A stretch of 64,000 nucleotides of DNA from Pseudomonadota bacterium (GTDB lineage: Bacteria > Pseudomonadota > Alphaproteobacteria > Micropepsales > Micropepsaceae): assembly GCA_018241025.1 (NCBI GenBank), contig JAFEEQ010000025.1, forward strand, positions 84,361 to 148,360, given 5' to 3'. Both the position numbers and the translations under genes were made by a program. How positions within the stretch are numbered: the stretch's first letter is position 1; the number at the start of each line of letters is the position of its first letter. The notes below the pieces were generated by a model, which was given only the letters and a program-made list of their open reading frames with translations, made no database searches and was not told the DNA's origin. Below, piece by piece: positions 18,022-26,743 of this stretch.

Positions 18022-18807
18022 CTATTTCCTGATTGCCTTCAGGAACGCCATCGCCGCCGCCGGATTCCGCTCCTTCGCGCCCGCGATGAAGTACACGAAC
18101 ACGTCGCGCTTCTTCTTGGGCGCCGGCTTTCCGAATGCGGTCATGCCTTTCGGCAGCCCGCCCGCTTCCCACGCCTTCGCCGCTTCGGCCCATCGTTTGA
18201 TCTCGGCAGCGGTGTACCCGGTCTCGACGCGCTCTTGCGTCTCCTGCAGGCGGCAATAGACGAAATCGGACGTCGCATCGGGGATCGCGGGATAGGTCTT
18301 CGAATGCGCGAACACCGTCGCGGCATTGTATTTGCGCGCCAGCGCGATGAACTCCGGCGTCTGGAAGCTCGCATGGCGCGGCTCGACAGCGTGGCGCAGC
18401 GGCACGCCCTCGATCGACTTCGGCAACAGGGCGAGGAAGCCCTCGAAATCCACCGCATCGAACTTTTTCGTCCCCATGAACTGCCACAGGATCGGACCGA
18501 GCTTCTGTTTGAGTTCGCTGACGCCGCTCTCCAGGAAGCGCGCAATGCTCGGTCCGGCTTCGCTCAGCACCTTGCGGTTCACGGCGAAACGATTGGCCTT
18601 CAGCGAAAAGACGAAATCGTCAGGCGTCTCTTCGAACCACTTCTTGAACGTCGGCGGCTTGAAGGTGGAATAGAAGGTGCCGTTGACCTCGATGGTCGTA
18701 AGCGCGCGGCTGGCGTATTGCAGCTCCTTCGCCTTGGAGACGTTCGCCGGATAGAAGGTCTTGCGCCACGGCTCGAAATTCCAGCCGCCAATGCCTGCCC
18801 GGATCAT
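18022..18807 (-). CDS. DUF72 family protein
   Basis: The 261-residue protein is a DUF72 (YecE-like) TIM-barrel protein. Signatures are the opening IRAGIGGWNFEPWRKTFYP, the VNGTFYSTFKPPTFKKW segment, FVFSLKANRF and LRHAVEPRHASF. The family is widespread and its reaction is unknown, although the fold resembles metal-dependent TIM-barrel enzymes. It lies 44 bp downstream of an alpha/beta-hydrolase gene and is directly followed by a small secreted protein gene, so the four or five minus-strand genes from the TetR gene at 21371 may form one operon. Confidence 0.88.
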   Translation of the reverse strand: MIRAGIGGWNFEPWRKTFYPANVSKAKELQYASRALTTIEVNGTFYSTFKPPTFKKWFEETPDDFVFSLKANRFAVNRKVLSEAGPSIARFLESGVSELKQKLGPILWQFMGTKKFDAVDFEGFLALLPKSIEGVPLRHAVEPRHASFQTPEFIALARKYNAATVFAHSKTYPAIPDATSDFVYCRLQETQERVETGYTAAEIKRWAEAAKAWEAGGLPKGMTAFGKPAPKKKRDVFVYFIAGAKERNPAAAMAFLKAIRK

Positions 18808-18851
18808 TTGCGCGTCCTGTTGTTCGCGCAGCGATCATAGGCGCGCTGCGG

Positions 18852-19724
18852 CTAACCGGAAAGCGTCGCCCAGCTTTCGAAGCCCGGCGTGCGGCCGAAC
18901 ACGGTGCGCAGGCCGCGGGTGAACGATCCGGCATAGACCGAGTTGTGGGTCTCCTGCGGGAAGACCTCCATCGCCATGCGAAGCTTCGGATATTTGCGGC
19001 CGCGCAGTGTGGCGTCGAGCGTGTAGAGGTTCGAGACCATCTGCGCCGGCGGATAGGCGGCCTCTTCGAGCGCGCCGATGGAGGTGAAGAGATTGACCGG
19101 CAGGTCCTTCGCCGTCTTCGCGAATTCGGCCTCGATGCCGAGGAGCGCGCGTTCGTCCCACCAGATCGAAGGGCTGAGCGCGACCACGCGTTGGAACGCG
19201 CCCGGCTTCGTGAACAATGCGAAGAGCGCGAACAACCCGCCAAGCGACATGCCGGACAGCGTCTGGTCCTTCACGTCGACCGGATACTTCGCCTCGATCA
19301 GCGGCTTCAGCTCGTCGGTGATGAAGGAGAGGAAGGCACCGGCGCCGCCGGGCATCACGCCGTCCGGGATCTCGCCCGGCATCTCGCGGCGAATGCGCTC
19401 GACATAGGCAGGGGCCTCGGTCGGGCAGAACTCGCGAAAGCGCAGGCCGCGGATCGTCCTGGCGTCGACGGTCGCGGGATAGCCGATGCCGACCAGCACG
19501 GCGCGCGGCAGCTCGCGCGCGAGATTCATCAGCATCACGGTCTGCGCGGCGATGCCGAAGCCATAGCTCGCATCGGTGACATAGATCACCGGCAGCGGCT
19601 CTTTCACTTCGCCCGGCGGGGCCAGCACGTCGATCTGGAAGGTCTGGTCGATCCGCGCCGCCGTGAGCAGGAAGCTCTCGGCGCCGCGGACGATGGTGGG
19701 ACCGATCGGATCGAGGCTGGCCAT
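18852..19724 (-). CDS. Alpha/beta-hydrolase, esterase-D/IroE-like family
   Basis: A 290-residue putative esterase of the PF00756 type (IroE, Fes, esterase D relatives). The nucleophile elbow is SGMSLGGLFAL, the catalytic His is probably in QETHNSVYAGSF, and PVIYVTDASYGFG forms the early strand and oxyanion region. Relatives hydrolyse siderophore esters, S-formylglutathione or acyl glycerols. The TonB-dependent receptor gene across the divergent promoter makes a siderophore-type ester conceivable, but this is inference only. It follows the nitronate monooxygenase gene by 7 bp. No signal peptide. Confidence 0.8.
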   Translation of the reverse strand: MASLDPIGPTIVRGAESFLLTAARIDQTFQIDVLAPPGEVKEPLPVIYVTDASYGFGIAAQTVMLMNLARELPRAVLVGIGYPATVDARTIRGLRFREFCPTEAPAYVERIRREMPGEIPDGVMPGGAGAFLSFITDELKPLIEAKYPVDVKDQTLSGMSLGGLFALFALFTKPGAFQRVVALSPSIWWDERALLGIEAEFAKTAKDLPVNLFTSIGALEEAAYPPAQMVSNLYTLDATLRGRKYPKLRMAMEVFPQETHNSVYAGSFTRGLRTVFGRTPGFESWATLSG

Positions 19725-19731
19725 GCCGGTA

Positions 19732-20718
19732 CTACTCCGCAGCGACTTTCAGCGGCGCGCCCATGATGCGTGCCTTCGCATCATTGTATTCGCGCGTCAG
19801 CCGCGCCACCAGTTCGCCGGCGGTCGGCACATGCTTGACCGCGCCGATGCCCTGGCCGCAGCCCCAGATATCCTTCCAAGCCTTGGCCTTGGTGTTGCCG
19901 CCCGAGCCGAAATTCATCTTGGACGGATCGCTGACCGGCAGATTGTCGGGATCGAGCCCGGCGCGCACCACGCTCGGGCGCAGATAGTTGCCGTGCACGC
20001 CGGTGAAGAGGTTCGTGTAAACGATGTCGTCGCCGGCCGACTCGGTGATCATCTGCTTGTAGCCGGCATCGGCGTTGGCTTCCTCAGTCGCGATGAAGGC
20101 CGAGCCGATATAGCCGAAGTCGGCGCCCATCGCCTGCGCCGCGAGCACCGCGCCGCCGGTCGCGATCGCGCCGGAAAGCGCGAGCGGTCCGTCGAACCAT
20201 TCACGGATCTCCGAGACGAGCGCGAAGGGCGAGAGCACGCCGGCATGGCCGCCGGCACCCGCCGCGACCGCGATGATGCCGTCGGCACCCTTCTCCACCG
20301 CCTTGTGGGCGAACTTGTTGTTGATGATGTCGTGCATCACCACGCCGCCATAGGAGTGCACCGCCTGGTTCACATCCTCACGCGCGCCGAGCGAGGTGAT
20401 GACCACAGGCGCCTTGTACTTCACGCAAAGCGCAAGGTCCTGTTCCAGCCGGTCGTTCGACTTGTGCACGATCTGGTTCACGGCGAAGGGCGCGCTCGGG
20501 CTTTCCGGATGGGCGCGATCCCACGCCGCGAGTTCTTCGGTGATGCGCGCCAGCCATTCGTCGAGCATCGAGATCGGGCGGGCATTGAGCGAGGGGAACG
20601 ATCCGATGATGCCGGCCTTGCACTGCGCCAGCACGAGTTCGGGGCCGGAAATGATGAACAGCGGCGATCCGATGACCGGGACCGACAGCTTTTTGGTGAG
20701 TGCACCCGTGAGGGCCAT
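19732..20718 (-). CDS. Nitronate monooxygenase (2-nitropropane dioxygenase family)
   Basis: This 328-residue FMN-dependent TIM-barrel enzyme should oxidise alkyl nitronates, for example detoxifying propionate-3-nitronate. Family segments are the start PVIGSPLFIISGPELVLAQCKAGIIGSFPSL, the phosphate-binding GAGGHAG...LSPF and GADFGYIGSAFIATEEANAD. FMN contacts are implied by ALSGAIATGGAVLAAQAMGAD. The ATG is preceded by AGGAGA. It is 14 bp downstream of a TetR regulator gene and 7 bp upstream of an esterase gene, so TetR-type control of the run is likely. Many family members act on other substrates, so the exact reaction is open. Confidence 0.88.
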   Translation of the reverse strand: MALTGALTKKLSVPVIGSPLFIISGPELVLAQCKAGIIGSFPSLNARPISMLDEWLARITEELAAWDRAHPESPSAPFAVNQIVHKSNDRLEQDLALCVKYKAPVVITSLGAREDVNQAVHSYGGVVMHDIINNKFAHKAVEKGADGIIAVAAGAGGHAGVLSPFALVSEIREWFDGPLALSGAIATGGAVLAAQAMGADFGYIGSAFIATEEANADAGYKQMITESAGDDIVYTNLFTGVHGNYLRPSVVRAGLDPDNLPVSDPSKMNFGSGGNTKAKAWKDIWGCGQGIGAVKHVPTAGELVARLTREYNDAKARIMGAPLKVAAE

Positions 20719-20732
20719 GACGTTTCTCCTGG

Positions 20733-21371
20733 TTATGCGGTTGCAGATTTCGGAAAAGTGTTGCGGCGCGCCGGCGCAGTGCGCGCGCCGCGGAAGGTGA
20801 GCCGCATGGTCTCGAAATAGAGATCTTCGACGTTCATGCCGGCGGGCAGGCGCCCGGCAAGATGCAGCACGATCACGCCATGGCTCGCGGCCCAGAGTGC
20901 GTTGCCGATCACGGCGGGATCGCCCTGCACGATGCCGGCGGCGACGAGGTCCTTCACATGCCGGGTCACGGTCTCGCCGGCGCGCCTGCCGGCGCGGCGC
21001 AGCTCGGGATGGCGGGCTTCGTCCGGCGGCGAGAGATCGAACATCAGGCGATAGGCGTTGGGATTCTTCAGCGCGAAATCGAGATAGGCACGGCCGACGG
21101 CGCGGGCGCGGGCAAACGCATCGCCGCCGCTGGCGAAAGCGGCTTCGAGCTGGTCGGAAAAGCGGTCGAAGGCATCGGCGCGGACATAGGCCAAAATCTC
21201 GTCGCGGTCGGCGAAATAGCGGTAGAGCCCCATCGGCGAGCGGCCAAGCTTCGAGGCGATGTCGCGGATGGTGATCGCGCCTTCACCCTTGGCGGCATAA
21301 AGCGCCGCTGCCGCCGCGCCGATCCGGGCGCGGGTCGCTTCAAGGTCCTGGCTGGAGAGCTCTTTCGGCAT
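20733..21371 (-). CDS. TetR family regulator with WHG domain
   Basis: The 212-residue repressor has a TetR N-domain (AAAALYAAKGEGAITIRDIASKLGRSPMGLYRYFADRDEIL) and a C-terminal WHG-type domain (ANPYRLMF-like NAYRLMFDLSPPDEARHPEL, ALWAASHGVIVLHLAGRL). The start was placed at MPKELSS (21371) because a double palindrome lies immediately upstream; beginning 15 codons earlier at 21416 would make the palindromes coding. It heads the operon with nitronate monooxygenase and esterase and is divergent from a TonB-dependent receptor, so all are candidate targets. The inducer is unknown. Confidence 0.88.
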   Translation of the reverse strand: MPKELSSQDLEATRARIGAAAAALYAAKGEGAITIRDIASKLGRSPMGLYRYFADRDEILAYVRADAFDRFSDQLEAAFASGGDAFARARAVGRAYLDFALKNPNAYRLMFDLSPPDEARHPELRRAGRRAGETVTRHVKDLVAAGIVQGDPAVIGNALWAASHGVIVLHLAGRLPAGMNVEDLYFETMRLTFRGARTAPARRNTFPKSATA

Positions 21372-21377
21372 GAGGTC

Positions 21378-21403
21378 TCGTACGTCGTACGAGTACACTG
21401 TAC
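21378..21403. promoter_or_regulatory. Candidate TetR operator: two adjacent perfect palindromes
   Basis: TCGTACG-T-CGTACGA (21378-21392) is directly followed by GTACA-C-TGTAC (21393-21403), both perfect around a single central base. They lie 7 bp upstream of the TetR start codon and about 90 bp upstream of the TonB receptor gene on the other strand. This is the classic placement for an autoregulatory TetR site. Confidence 0.7.
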
Positions 21404-21492
21404 GAAACGTCGCCATGTGTCCAGCCCTTTCTTGAAACGGGCCCGATATCCTTCTCGGCAGCGCGAAATTTGCCGCGTAAGGTCCCTCCGGG

Positions 21493-23541
21493 ATGACATC
21501 GCTTCGGACATCGCTTTTCGCCTGTGCGGCACTGGCCGTTCTCGCCCCCGCCGCCGCTGCCGCCCCGATCGAAACCGTCGTGGTCACCGCGTCGCCACCC
21601 GATCCGGTCGGCAACAAGGCCTTCTCGGTCGCCACGCTCGATGCCACCGATATCCACGACGCGACCGAGCTCGACGCGGCGCTGAAGCAGGTGCCGGGCC
21701 TGTCGCTGTTCCGCCGCGACGGTTCGCTCAGCGCCAATCCGACGACGCAGGGCGTGTCGCTGCGCTCGATCGCCCCCTCCGGCGCGGGCCGGACACTGGT
21801 GACGCTCGACGGCGTGCCGCAGAACGATCCGTTCGGTGGCTGGGTGATCTGGTCGTCGCTGCCGCCCGAGGACATCGAGGGTGCCGAAATCGTGCGCGGC
21901 GCCGGTGCGGGCCCCTATGGCGCGGGCGCGCTGACCGGAACCATCGCGCTCAGCGAAGCACACCGCGCCTCCGCCGACGCCTCGCTGGCCGAGCGCAACG
22001 GGCGGCGTATTGCGGCGGCGGGCGGAACGACGCTCGGTCCAGTATCGCTGTTCGCGAGCGCATCGGACGAGGACAGCGACGGCTGGATCCCCGTCTCGCC
22101 GACACAGCGCGGCGCGGCCGATACGCCGGTCACCTATCATGCGCGCAACGCGTCGCTCCGGGTCGAAGCGGAGCCATGGACCGCCACGCTGCTCTCGCTG
22201 CGGCTGGGTGCCTATGGCGAGAACCGCGACTCCGGGCTCGACAAGGCGGCATCCTCGGCTGATGGCGTGACCGCGAGCCTCACGCTCGCGCATCCGCAAA
22301 GCGAAGGCGCGTTGGGCTATCGCGTGCAAGCATGGCTGCGCAACACGGGCTTCTCCAATACCTCCGCCTCCATCGCGGCCGGACGCGTCTCGACCACGCT
22401 GACCAACGATCAATATGCGACGCCGGCGCTCGGCTTCGGCTTCAACGCCGCGCTGCGCGGAAGCCTGTCGTATTTTTCCTGGGAGATCGGCGGCGATGCA
22501 CGCTTCACCCAAGGCGAGTCGAAAGAGCATGCCTCCTTCGTCGCCGGCGTTCCCACGATCGGCCGGGTCAGCGGCGGACGGACGGTGGTCGGCGGTCTCT
22601 ATGCGGAAGGCGCACTGCATCTCGACGATCTGCTGATCACCGCCGGCATCCGCGCCGATCATTGGGCCTCGACCGGCGGACATCTGATCCAGACCACCTT
22701 GGCGACGAACACCGTCACCGTGAACCAGATCACGCCGGGCAAGGGCGGCGAGGTCCCGACGGCGCGTCTCGGCGTGCGGCAGGAGCTGGGCGGTGGACTC
22801 TATCTACGCAGTGCCGCCTATGGCGGCTTCCGGGCGCCTTCGCTGAACGAGCTCTACCGCCCATTCCGGCTCGGCAACAACATCACAGAGGCCAATCCCG
22901 GCCTGACGCCCGAGAAACTCTACGGCGCGGAATTCGGCTTCGGCGGTGAAGGCGAACGCTTCAGTTGGGACGGAACGATCTTCTACAACCAGCTCCACGG
23001 CGCGATCACCAATGTCACGGTCGCGCATGGTCCGGTGGCCGTGCCGGGTGTCGGAACCGTGCCGGCGAGCGGCCTGCTCATCCAGCGGCAGAACGCGGGC
23101 AATATCGCCGCTTATGGCATCGAGGCCGATGGCCGTTGGCGGATGACCGATACGCTCAGCACCAACCTCGCCTTCGACTATGTCGATGCCCATGTCGAGG
23201 GCGGCGCGGCGGCGCCGCAGCTCACGGGCAAGCGCCCAAGCCAGGCGCCGCGCCTGACGCTGACCGCCGGCGCGAGGTGGAACCCGCTCGACCGGCTCAC
23301 CCTGTCGGCCGACCTGCGCTACGAGAGCGCCCGCTTCGCCGACGACCAGAACACGCTGCGTCTCGCGCCGGCGCTGACCGTCGATGGACGAATCTCCTGG
23401 CGCCTGTGGAATGGGCTGAGCGCCTATCTCGCAGGCGACAATCTCTTCAACGCGCAGGTCGCGACCACGGAGAGCGCCGATTTTGTAACAAACTACGCGA
23501 GCCCGCGCGTTCTGCGCATTGGCGTTTCCTGGACGGAATGA
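21493..23541 (+). CDS. TonB-dependent receptor
   Basis: The 682-residue outer-membrane receptor has a signal peptide (SLFACAALAVLAPAAAAAP), a TonB box-like ETVVVTAS just after it, and a plug domain (ELDAALKQVPGLSLFRRDG, QGVSLRSIAPSGAGRTLVTLDGVPQNDPFGG) followed by a 22-strand barrel ending in VLRIGVSWTE. It imports a siderophore, cobalamin or other large ligand with energy from TonB-ExbBD. The plug resembles BtuB/FepA-like receptors but no ligand can be assigned, and no cobalamin riboswitch is seen upstream. The gene is divergent from the TetR operon and shares its 120-bp promoter region. The ribosome site is weak. Confidence 0.9.
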   Translation: MTSLRTSLFACAALAVLAPAAAAAPIETVVVTASPPDPVGNKAFSVATLDATDIHDATELDAALKQVPGLSLFRRDGSLSANPTTQGVSLRSIAPSGAGRTLVTLDGVPQNDPFGGWVIWSSLPPEDIEGAEIVRGAGAGPYGAGALTGTIALSEAHRASADASLAERNGRRIAAAGGTTLGPVSLFASASDEDSDGWIPVSPTQRGAADTPVTYHARNASLRVEAEPWTATLLSLRLGAYGENRDSGLDKAASSADGVTASLTLAHPQSEGALGYRVQAWLRNTGFSNTSASIAAGRVSTTLTNDQYATPALGFGFNAALRGSLSYFSWEIGGDARFTQGESKEHASFVAGVPTIGRVSGGRTVVGGLYAEGALHLDDLLITAGIRADHWASTGGHLIQTTLATNTVTVNQITPGKGGEVPTARLGVRQELGGGLYLRSAAYGGFRAPSLNELYRPFRLGNNITEANPGLTPEKLYGAEFGFGGEGERFSWDGTIFYNQLHGAITNVTVAHGPVAVPGVGTVPASGLLIQRQNAGNIAAYGIEADGRWRMTDTLSTNLAFDYVDAHVEGGAAAPQLTGKRPSQAPRLTLTAGARWNPLDRLTLSADLRYESARFADDQNTLRLAPALTVDGRISWRLWNGLSAYLAGDNLFNAQVATTESADFVTNYASPRVLRIGVSWTE

Positions 23542-23599
23542 CGCGCGCGAAGCGGGCGGACGCGGGCTATAGTGCGCCCGTCTCCCGCGCGAGTGTCCC

Positions 23600-24301
23600 A
23601 TGAAAAAAGTCTATCCCGACGCAAAGGCAGCGCTCGACGGTGTGCTGTTCGACGGCATGATGGTGATGTCCGGCGGCTTCGGCCTCTGCGGCATCCCCGA
23701 AAAGCTGATCGCCGCGCTGGTCGCGTCCGGCGTGAAGGACCTCACCGTGGTCTCGAACAATGCCGGCGTGGACGATTTCGGCCTCGGCCTCCTGCTCCAG
23801 ACGCGCCAGATCAAGAAGATGATCAGCTCCTATGTCGGCGAAAACGAGACCTTCGAGCGGCAATATCTCTCGGGCGAACTCGAACTGGAGTTCAATCCGC
23901 AGGGCACGCTGGCCGAGCGCATCCGCGCCGGCGGCGCCGGCATTCCCGGCTTCTATACCAAGACCGGCGTCGGCACGCTGATCGCCGAGGGCAAGGAGCA
24001 CAAGGATTTCGCCGGCCACACATATATTCTCGAAACCGGTCTCGTCGCCGATCTGTCGATCGTGAAGGCGTGGAAGGGCGATGCCGAAGGCAACCTCGTC
24101 TTCCGCAAGACCGCGCGCAATTTCAATCCGATGATGGCGACGGCGGGCAAGGTCACGGTCGCCGAGGTGGAGGAACTGGTGCCGGTGGGCTCGCTCGATC
24201 CCGACACGATCCATACGCCGGGCATCTTCGTGACGCGCATCATCGCGGGCGCCAACTACGAAAAGCGCATCGAGAAACGCACCGTGCGGGAAGGCGTCTG
24301 A
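23600..24301 (+). CDS. scoA: 3-oxoacid CoA-transferase subunit A
   Basis: This 233-residue alpha subunit, with the B subunit encoded at 24935, transfers CoA from succinyl-CoA to a 3-oxoacid such as acetoacetate, allowing use of ketone bodies or butyrate-type intermediates. It has the [13 protein letters not shown]oA-binding motif, [14 protein letters not shown], and [17 protein letters not shown], all typical of ScoA/AtoD-like subunits. In most genomes subunit B follows immediately with little spacing. Here a 32-bp gap, a two-gene toxin-antitoxin module and a further 11 bp separate them. The cognate B subunit is intact, so the enzyme is likely functional. Confidence 0.92.
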   Translation: MKKVYPDAKAALDGVLFDGMMVMSGGFGLCGIPEKLIAALVASGVKDLTVVSNNAGVDDFGLGLLLQTRQIKKMISSYVGENETFERQYLSGELELEFNPQGTLAERIRAGGAGIPGFYTKTGVGTLIAEGKEHKDFAGHTYILETGLVADLSIVKAWKGDAEGNLVFRKTARNFNPMMATAGKVTVAEVEELVPVGSLDPDTIHTPGIFVTRIIAGANYEKRIEKRTVREGV

Positions 24302-24333
24302 TACGCTATACTGGCGCTGGAAAGGCCGTAGCC

Positions 24334-24570
24334 ATGAACGAACTGCTGAAGCGTATTCACCTCAACCCAAAGGTGATGGTCGGTAAGCCGGTGATCCGCG
24401 GAACGCGCATCACTGTCGAGCACATCATGGGGGAACTGGCCACTGGCATGAGCGCCGCGGACATCCTGCGCGAATATCCGGACCTCAAGGAGGAAGATAT
24501 CCGCGCGGCTTGCGCCTATGCGGCGGCCAGCCTTGCGGATGAAAGCTTCGAATTCCTCGCTGCCGAATGA
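24334..24570 (+). CDS. DUF433 antitoxin-like protein
   Basis: A 78-residue DUF433 protein with a winged-helix DNA-binding region, the usual antitoxin partner of DUF5615/PIN-like toxins. The signature HLNPKVMVGKPVIRGTRITVEHIMGELATGMSAADILREYPDLKEEDIRAACAYA is split here into the K/RGTR strand (residues ~16-28) and the helix-turn-helix. It probably binds its own promoter, and a TATACT -10-like element lies at 24307-24312, between the scoA stop and this start. The stop codon overlaps the toxin ATG (ATGA), as expected for a coupled module. Confidence 0.85.
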   Translation: MNELLKRIHLNPKVMVGKPVIRGTRITVEHIMGELATGMSAADILREYPDLKEEDIRAACAYAAASLADESFEFLAAE

Positions 24571-24923
24571 AAGTTCTGGCCGACGAAAATTGCGGCCAGA
24601 CGTTCAAGCGGGTGCTGATGGCGGCCGGCCATGACGTGCAATTGATCCGCGATATCGCGCGGGGATTGGATGACGAAGCTGTCTTCGATTTGGCGAGAGA
24701 GCAGGGCCGTATCCTGCTTACACATGATCGCGATTTCGGCGGCATCGCGGAGCAAGCGGCGACAAGGCCACCGGCCGTTGTACTGATGCGCTTGCGCACC
24801 CTGAGCCCGGATTCGTGCGCCGCGCTTGTGGCGAAAACTCTTGCCGATCTAGGCGAAACCCTAGTCGGCCATTTTGTCGTGATCGAACCGATGGGTGTCC
24901 GCATCCGTCGCTACAAGGATTGA
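24567..24923 (+). CDS. DUF5615 PIN-like toxin
   Basis: The 118-residue protein belongs to the PIN-like/Mut7-C superfamily DUF5615, presumed RNases paired with DUF433 antitoxins. Acidic residues expected at the metal site are visible in KVLADENCG (D6, E7) and in LTHDRDFGG (two Asp), and the C-terminal strand [13 protein letters not shown] is present. The gene begins inside the last codon of the antitoxin and ends 11 bp before scoB. Activity is inferred from the family only. The pair appears to be an insertion into the CoA-transferase operon. Confidence 0.85.
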   Translation: MKVLADENCGQTFKRVLMAAGHDVQLIRDIARGLDDEAVFDLAREQGRILLTHDRDFGGIAEQAATRPPAVVLMRLRTLSPDSCAALVAKTLADLGETLVGHFVVIEPMGVRIRRYKD

Positions 24924-24934
24924 CGGAGACTTTC

Positions 24935-25561
24935 ATGCCCTGGACACGTGACGATCTCGCCAAAGTCGCGGCGCGCGAGCTGCGTGACGGTTTCTACGTC
25001 AATCTCGGTATCGGTATCCCGACGCTGGTGGCGAACTACATCCCCGACGGCATGGACGTGACGCTGCAGAGCGAGAACGGCATGCTCGGCATGGGCCCGT
25101 TCCCGCGCGAGACCGAGGTCGATCCCGACCTGATCAACGCCGGCAAGCAGACCATCACCGAGCTCGACCGGACGTCGTATTTCTCCTCGGCCGACAGCTT
25201 CGCGATGATCCGCGGCGGCCATATCGATCTCTCGATCCTCGGTGCGATGGAAGTGTCGGAGACCGGCGATCTCGCCAACTGGATGGTGCCGGGCAAGCTG
25301 GTGAAAGGCATGGGCGGCGCGATGGATCTCGTCGCCGGCGTGAAGCGCTGCGTCGTGACGATGGATCACACCGACAAGGCGGGCAATCCGAAGCTGCTCA
25401 AATCCTGCACCCTGCCGCTCACCGGCAAGGCCTGCGTGCACCGGATCATCACCAATCTCGGCGTCTTCGACGTCGTGCCCGGCGGCCTCAAGCTGATCGA
25501 GATCGCACCCGGCGTGACGAAAGACGAGATCGCGGCGAAGACCCAGGCGGCGCTGGTGTAG
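24935..25561 (+). CDS. scoB: 3-oxoacid CoA-transferase subunit B
   Basis: The 208-residue beta subunit contains the catalytic glutamate in [14 protein letters not shown], which forms the glutamyl-CoA thioester intermediate, and [28 protein letters not shown] and [18 protein letters not shown], standard for ScoB. A GGAG site lies 6 bp before the ATG, so it can be translated independently of the toxin gene. It works with the ScoA encoded at 23600. Transcription must either read through the toxin-antitoxin pair or start from the pair's own promoter, which would tie its expression to antitoxin control. Confidence 0.92.
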   Translation: MPWTRDDLAKVAARELRDGFYVNLGIGIPTLVANYIPDGMDVTLQSENGMLGMGPFPRETEVDPDLINAGKQTITELDRTSYFSSADSFAMIRGGHIDLSILGAMEVSETGDLANWMVPGKLVKGMGGAMDLVAGVKRCVVTMDHTDKAGNPKLLKSCTLPLTGKACVHRIITNLGVFDVVPGGLKLIEIAPGVTKDEIAAKTQAALV

Positions 25562-25815
25562 CTCTCTCCGGGATTTGTACCTTCATCCAATTTGTCATGG
25601 TCCACAAAGCGGGCCGTGCGGCGGTGACGTGGTGCACGAGAGCAGAGAGCGTCCCGAAGAATTTTCTTCGCGCATCCGAAACAAAATATCGCCGCGCGCG
25701 CGCCATCACTTCGCTTGTCCAACAACTCAAATCGAAATCGCCGCGCTGTCCCTGCCTTTTTCTCGCATTGCCGTCGGAAAGCATCGTCTCCGAAAAAATC
25801 TTCACCCGCCTCTTG
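25562..25815. other. Intergenic region left of the IS element, no secure gene
   Basis: This stretch between scoB and the IS-like element has a base composition less GC-rich than its surroundings. An open frame from 25597 runs to the insertion point and, if the element is removed, continues to a TGA near 26820 (about 90 codons in total). I cannot recognise its product, and the opposite strand is also open, so coding status is unclear. Confidence 0.4.
25807..25815. repeat. Left target-site duplication of IS1-like element
   Basis: CGCCTCTTG here is repeated exactly at 26763-26771 on the other side of the element. Nine bases is the usual duplication length for IS1-family insertions. Confidence 0.8.
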
Positions 25816-25823
25816 GTGGTGTC

Positions 25824-26045
25824 CTAATTTGACGATTGATGCCGCCAACTCTTTTTGGCTCGGTCAATTAGAAAAACAATCGCAGCAATGGGCGAGAAGG
25901 GGAAAAACACCAGCCCCAGCGCGATAGCAATCGCGACTTTTCGGATGAGACGAGTGAACGGGCCTCGCTCCGGAACGACAGAGGCAACGATCCAGCTCGC
26001 CACTACGGCTGCGGCAAGGGCGGCGATAATATACCGCGCGGTCAC
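25824..26045 (-). CDS. Small membrane protein, passenger in IS-like element
   Basis: A 73-residue open frame from a GTG, with two hydrophobic segments (residues 4-24 and 37-60: IIAALAAAVVASWIVASVV and VAIAIALGLVFFPFSPIAA) and a basic tail. Its stop codon lies inside the left terminal repeat, so the gene is carried by the element. I recognise no family, the ribosome site is poor and the reading may be fortuitous. If real, it is a tiny inner-membrane protein. Confidence 0.4.
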   Translation of the reverse strand: MTARYIIAALAAAVVASWIVASVVPERGPFTRLIRKVAIAIALGLVFFPFSPIAAIVFLIDRAKKSWRHQSSN

Positions 26046-26291
26046 TTACTTCTCGCCTCTGCCACGATAGCCGCCTTAACAGGCCAGATCGAGCCGCGCA
26101 CGGCTAGGTATCGCCTTACGCGCGGCTGCCTCCCTGTTTAGGAGAGGTCTTACAAGCCTGATGCCTTTCGGCAGCGCAGGAACGAGCGGATTGTCAGACC
26201 TAGAGATGGGGTGTCAAGCGCCCAAATCCAAGGCCTTCTAGCACAGCGGCGTTAACGATGGCCAAATCCGCCTTAGAAATCCGCTGGTTAA

Positions 26292-26531
26292 GGAACGTCT
26301 ATTGTGGAGCGCCAGAACCACAACATGCGCATGTCCACGCGCCGGTTCACCGGCCTGACCAATGGCTTTAGCAAGAAGCTGGACAACCTCAAGGCCGCTG
26401 TCGCGCTGCATTTCGCCCACTACAACATGGTCCGCACTCACCGAACCCTGCGCGTCACCCCTGCCATGGCGGCGGGTGTTTCTGATAGGCTGTGGACGCT
26501 CACGGAATTGGTTGAGCAGACTTCGAGGTAG
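26292..26531 (+). pseudogene. IS1-like transposase, C-terminal remnant
   Basis: The frame encodes the last ~80 residues of an IS1-like transposase: GTSIVERQNHNMRMSTRRF, then LTNGFSKKLDNLKAAVALHF and the characteristic HYNMVRTHRTLRVTPAMAAGV. A TAA at 26289 closes the frame upstream, and nothing matching the DDE core precedes it. The piece retains the end of the catalytic region but cannot be active. Full-length relatives are about 300 residues (from memory). Confidence 0.8.
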
Positions 26532-26533
26532 CA

Positions 26534-26743
26534 ATGGCGACCTACAAGCAAATTCAGGAGCGGGTCAAAGCCCAACACGGTGTCACCGCCAAAACGTGCT
26601 GGATAGCGCATGTGATGTCCGACAACGGATTGACCCAACGCCAAGCGCCAAATCGCATCAATTCCAAGGTGCGAAAAAACCCGTGTCCGGTTTCAAAGCG
26701 GGGTCCAATCGTTGCCGCCCTCCGTCATTTTCGCATGATGTAA
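26534..26743 (+). CDS. Small IS-associated protein
   Basis: The 69-residue protein starts MATYKQIQERVKAQHG, continues with KTCWIAHVM and APNRI, and ends in an AALRHF motif. I know this family as a short conserved protein commonly encoded next to IS1-like transposases in alphaproteobacteria; its role is unknown. It starts 2 bp after the transposase remnant and ends just inside the right terminal repeat. Its last residues are RHFRMM instead of the usual RHFGM, so it may be drifting. Confidence 0.6.
   Translation: MATYKQIQERVKAQHGVTAKTCWIAHVMSDNGLTQRQAPNRINSKVRKNPCPVSKRGPIVAALRHFRMM

Noticed and set aside
24567..24923. Reading the DUF5615 gene as part of the CoA-transferase
   Set aside because: The protein has its own start in ATGA overlap with DUF433, PIN-like acidic residues and no similarity to CoA-transferases.
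25366..25848. A minus-strand frame overlapping the scoB 3' end and the IS left end
   Set aside because: It overlaps scoB and is interrupted by the element; the translated sequence shows no family pattern. It may only be an open antisense frame.
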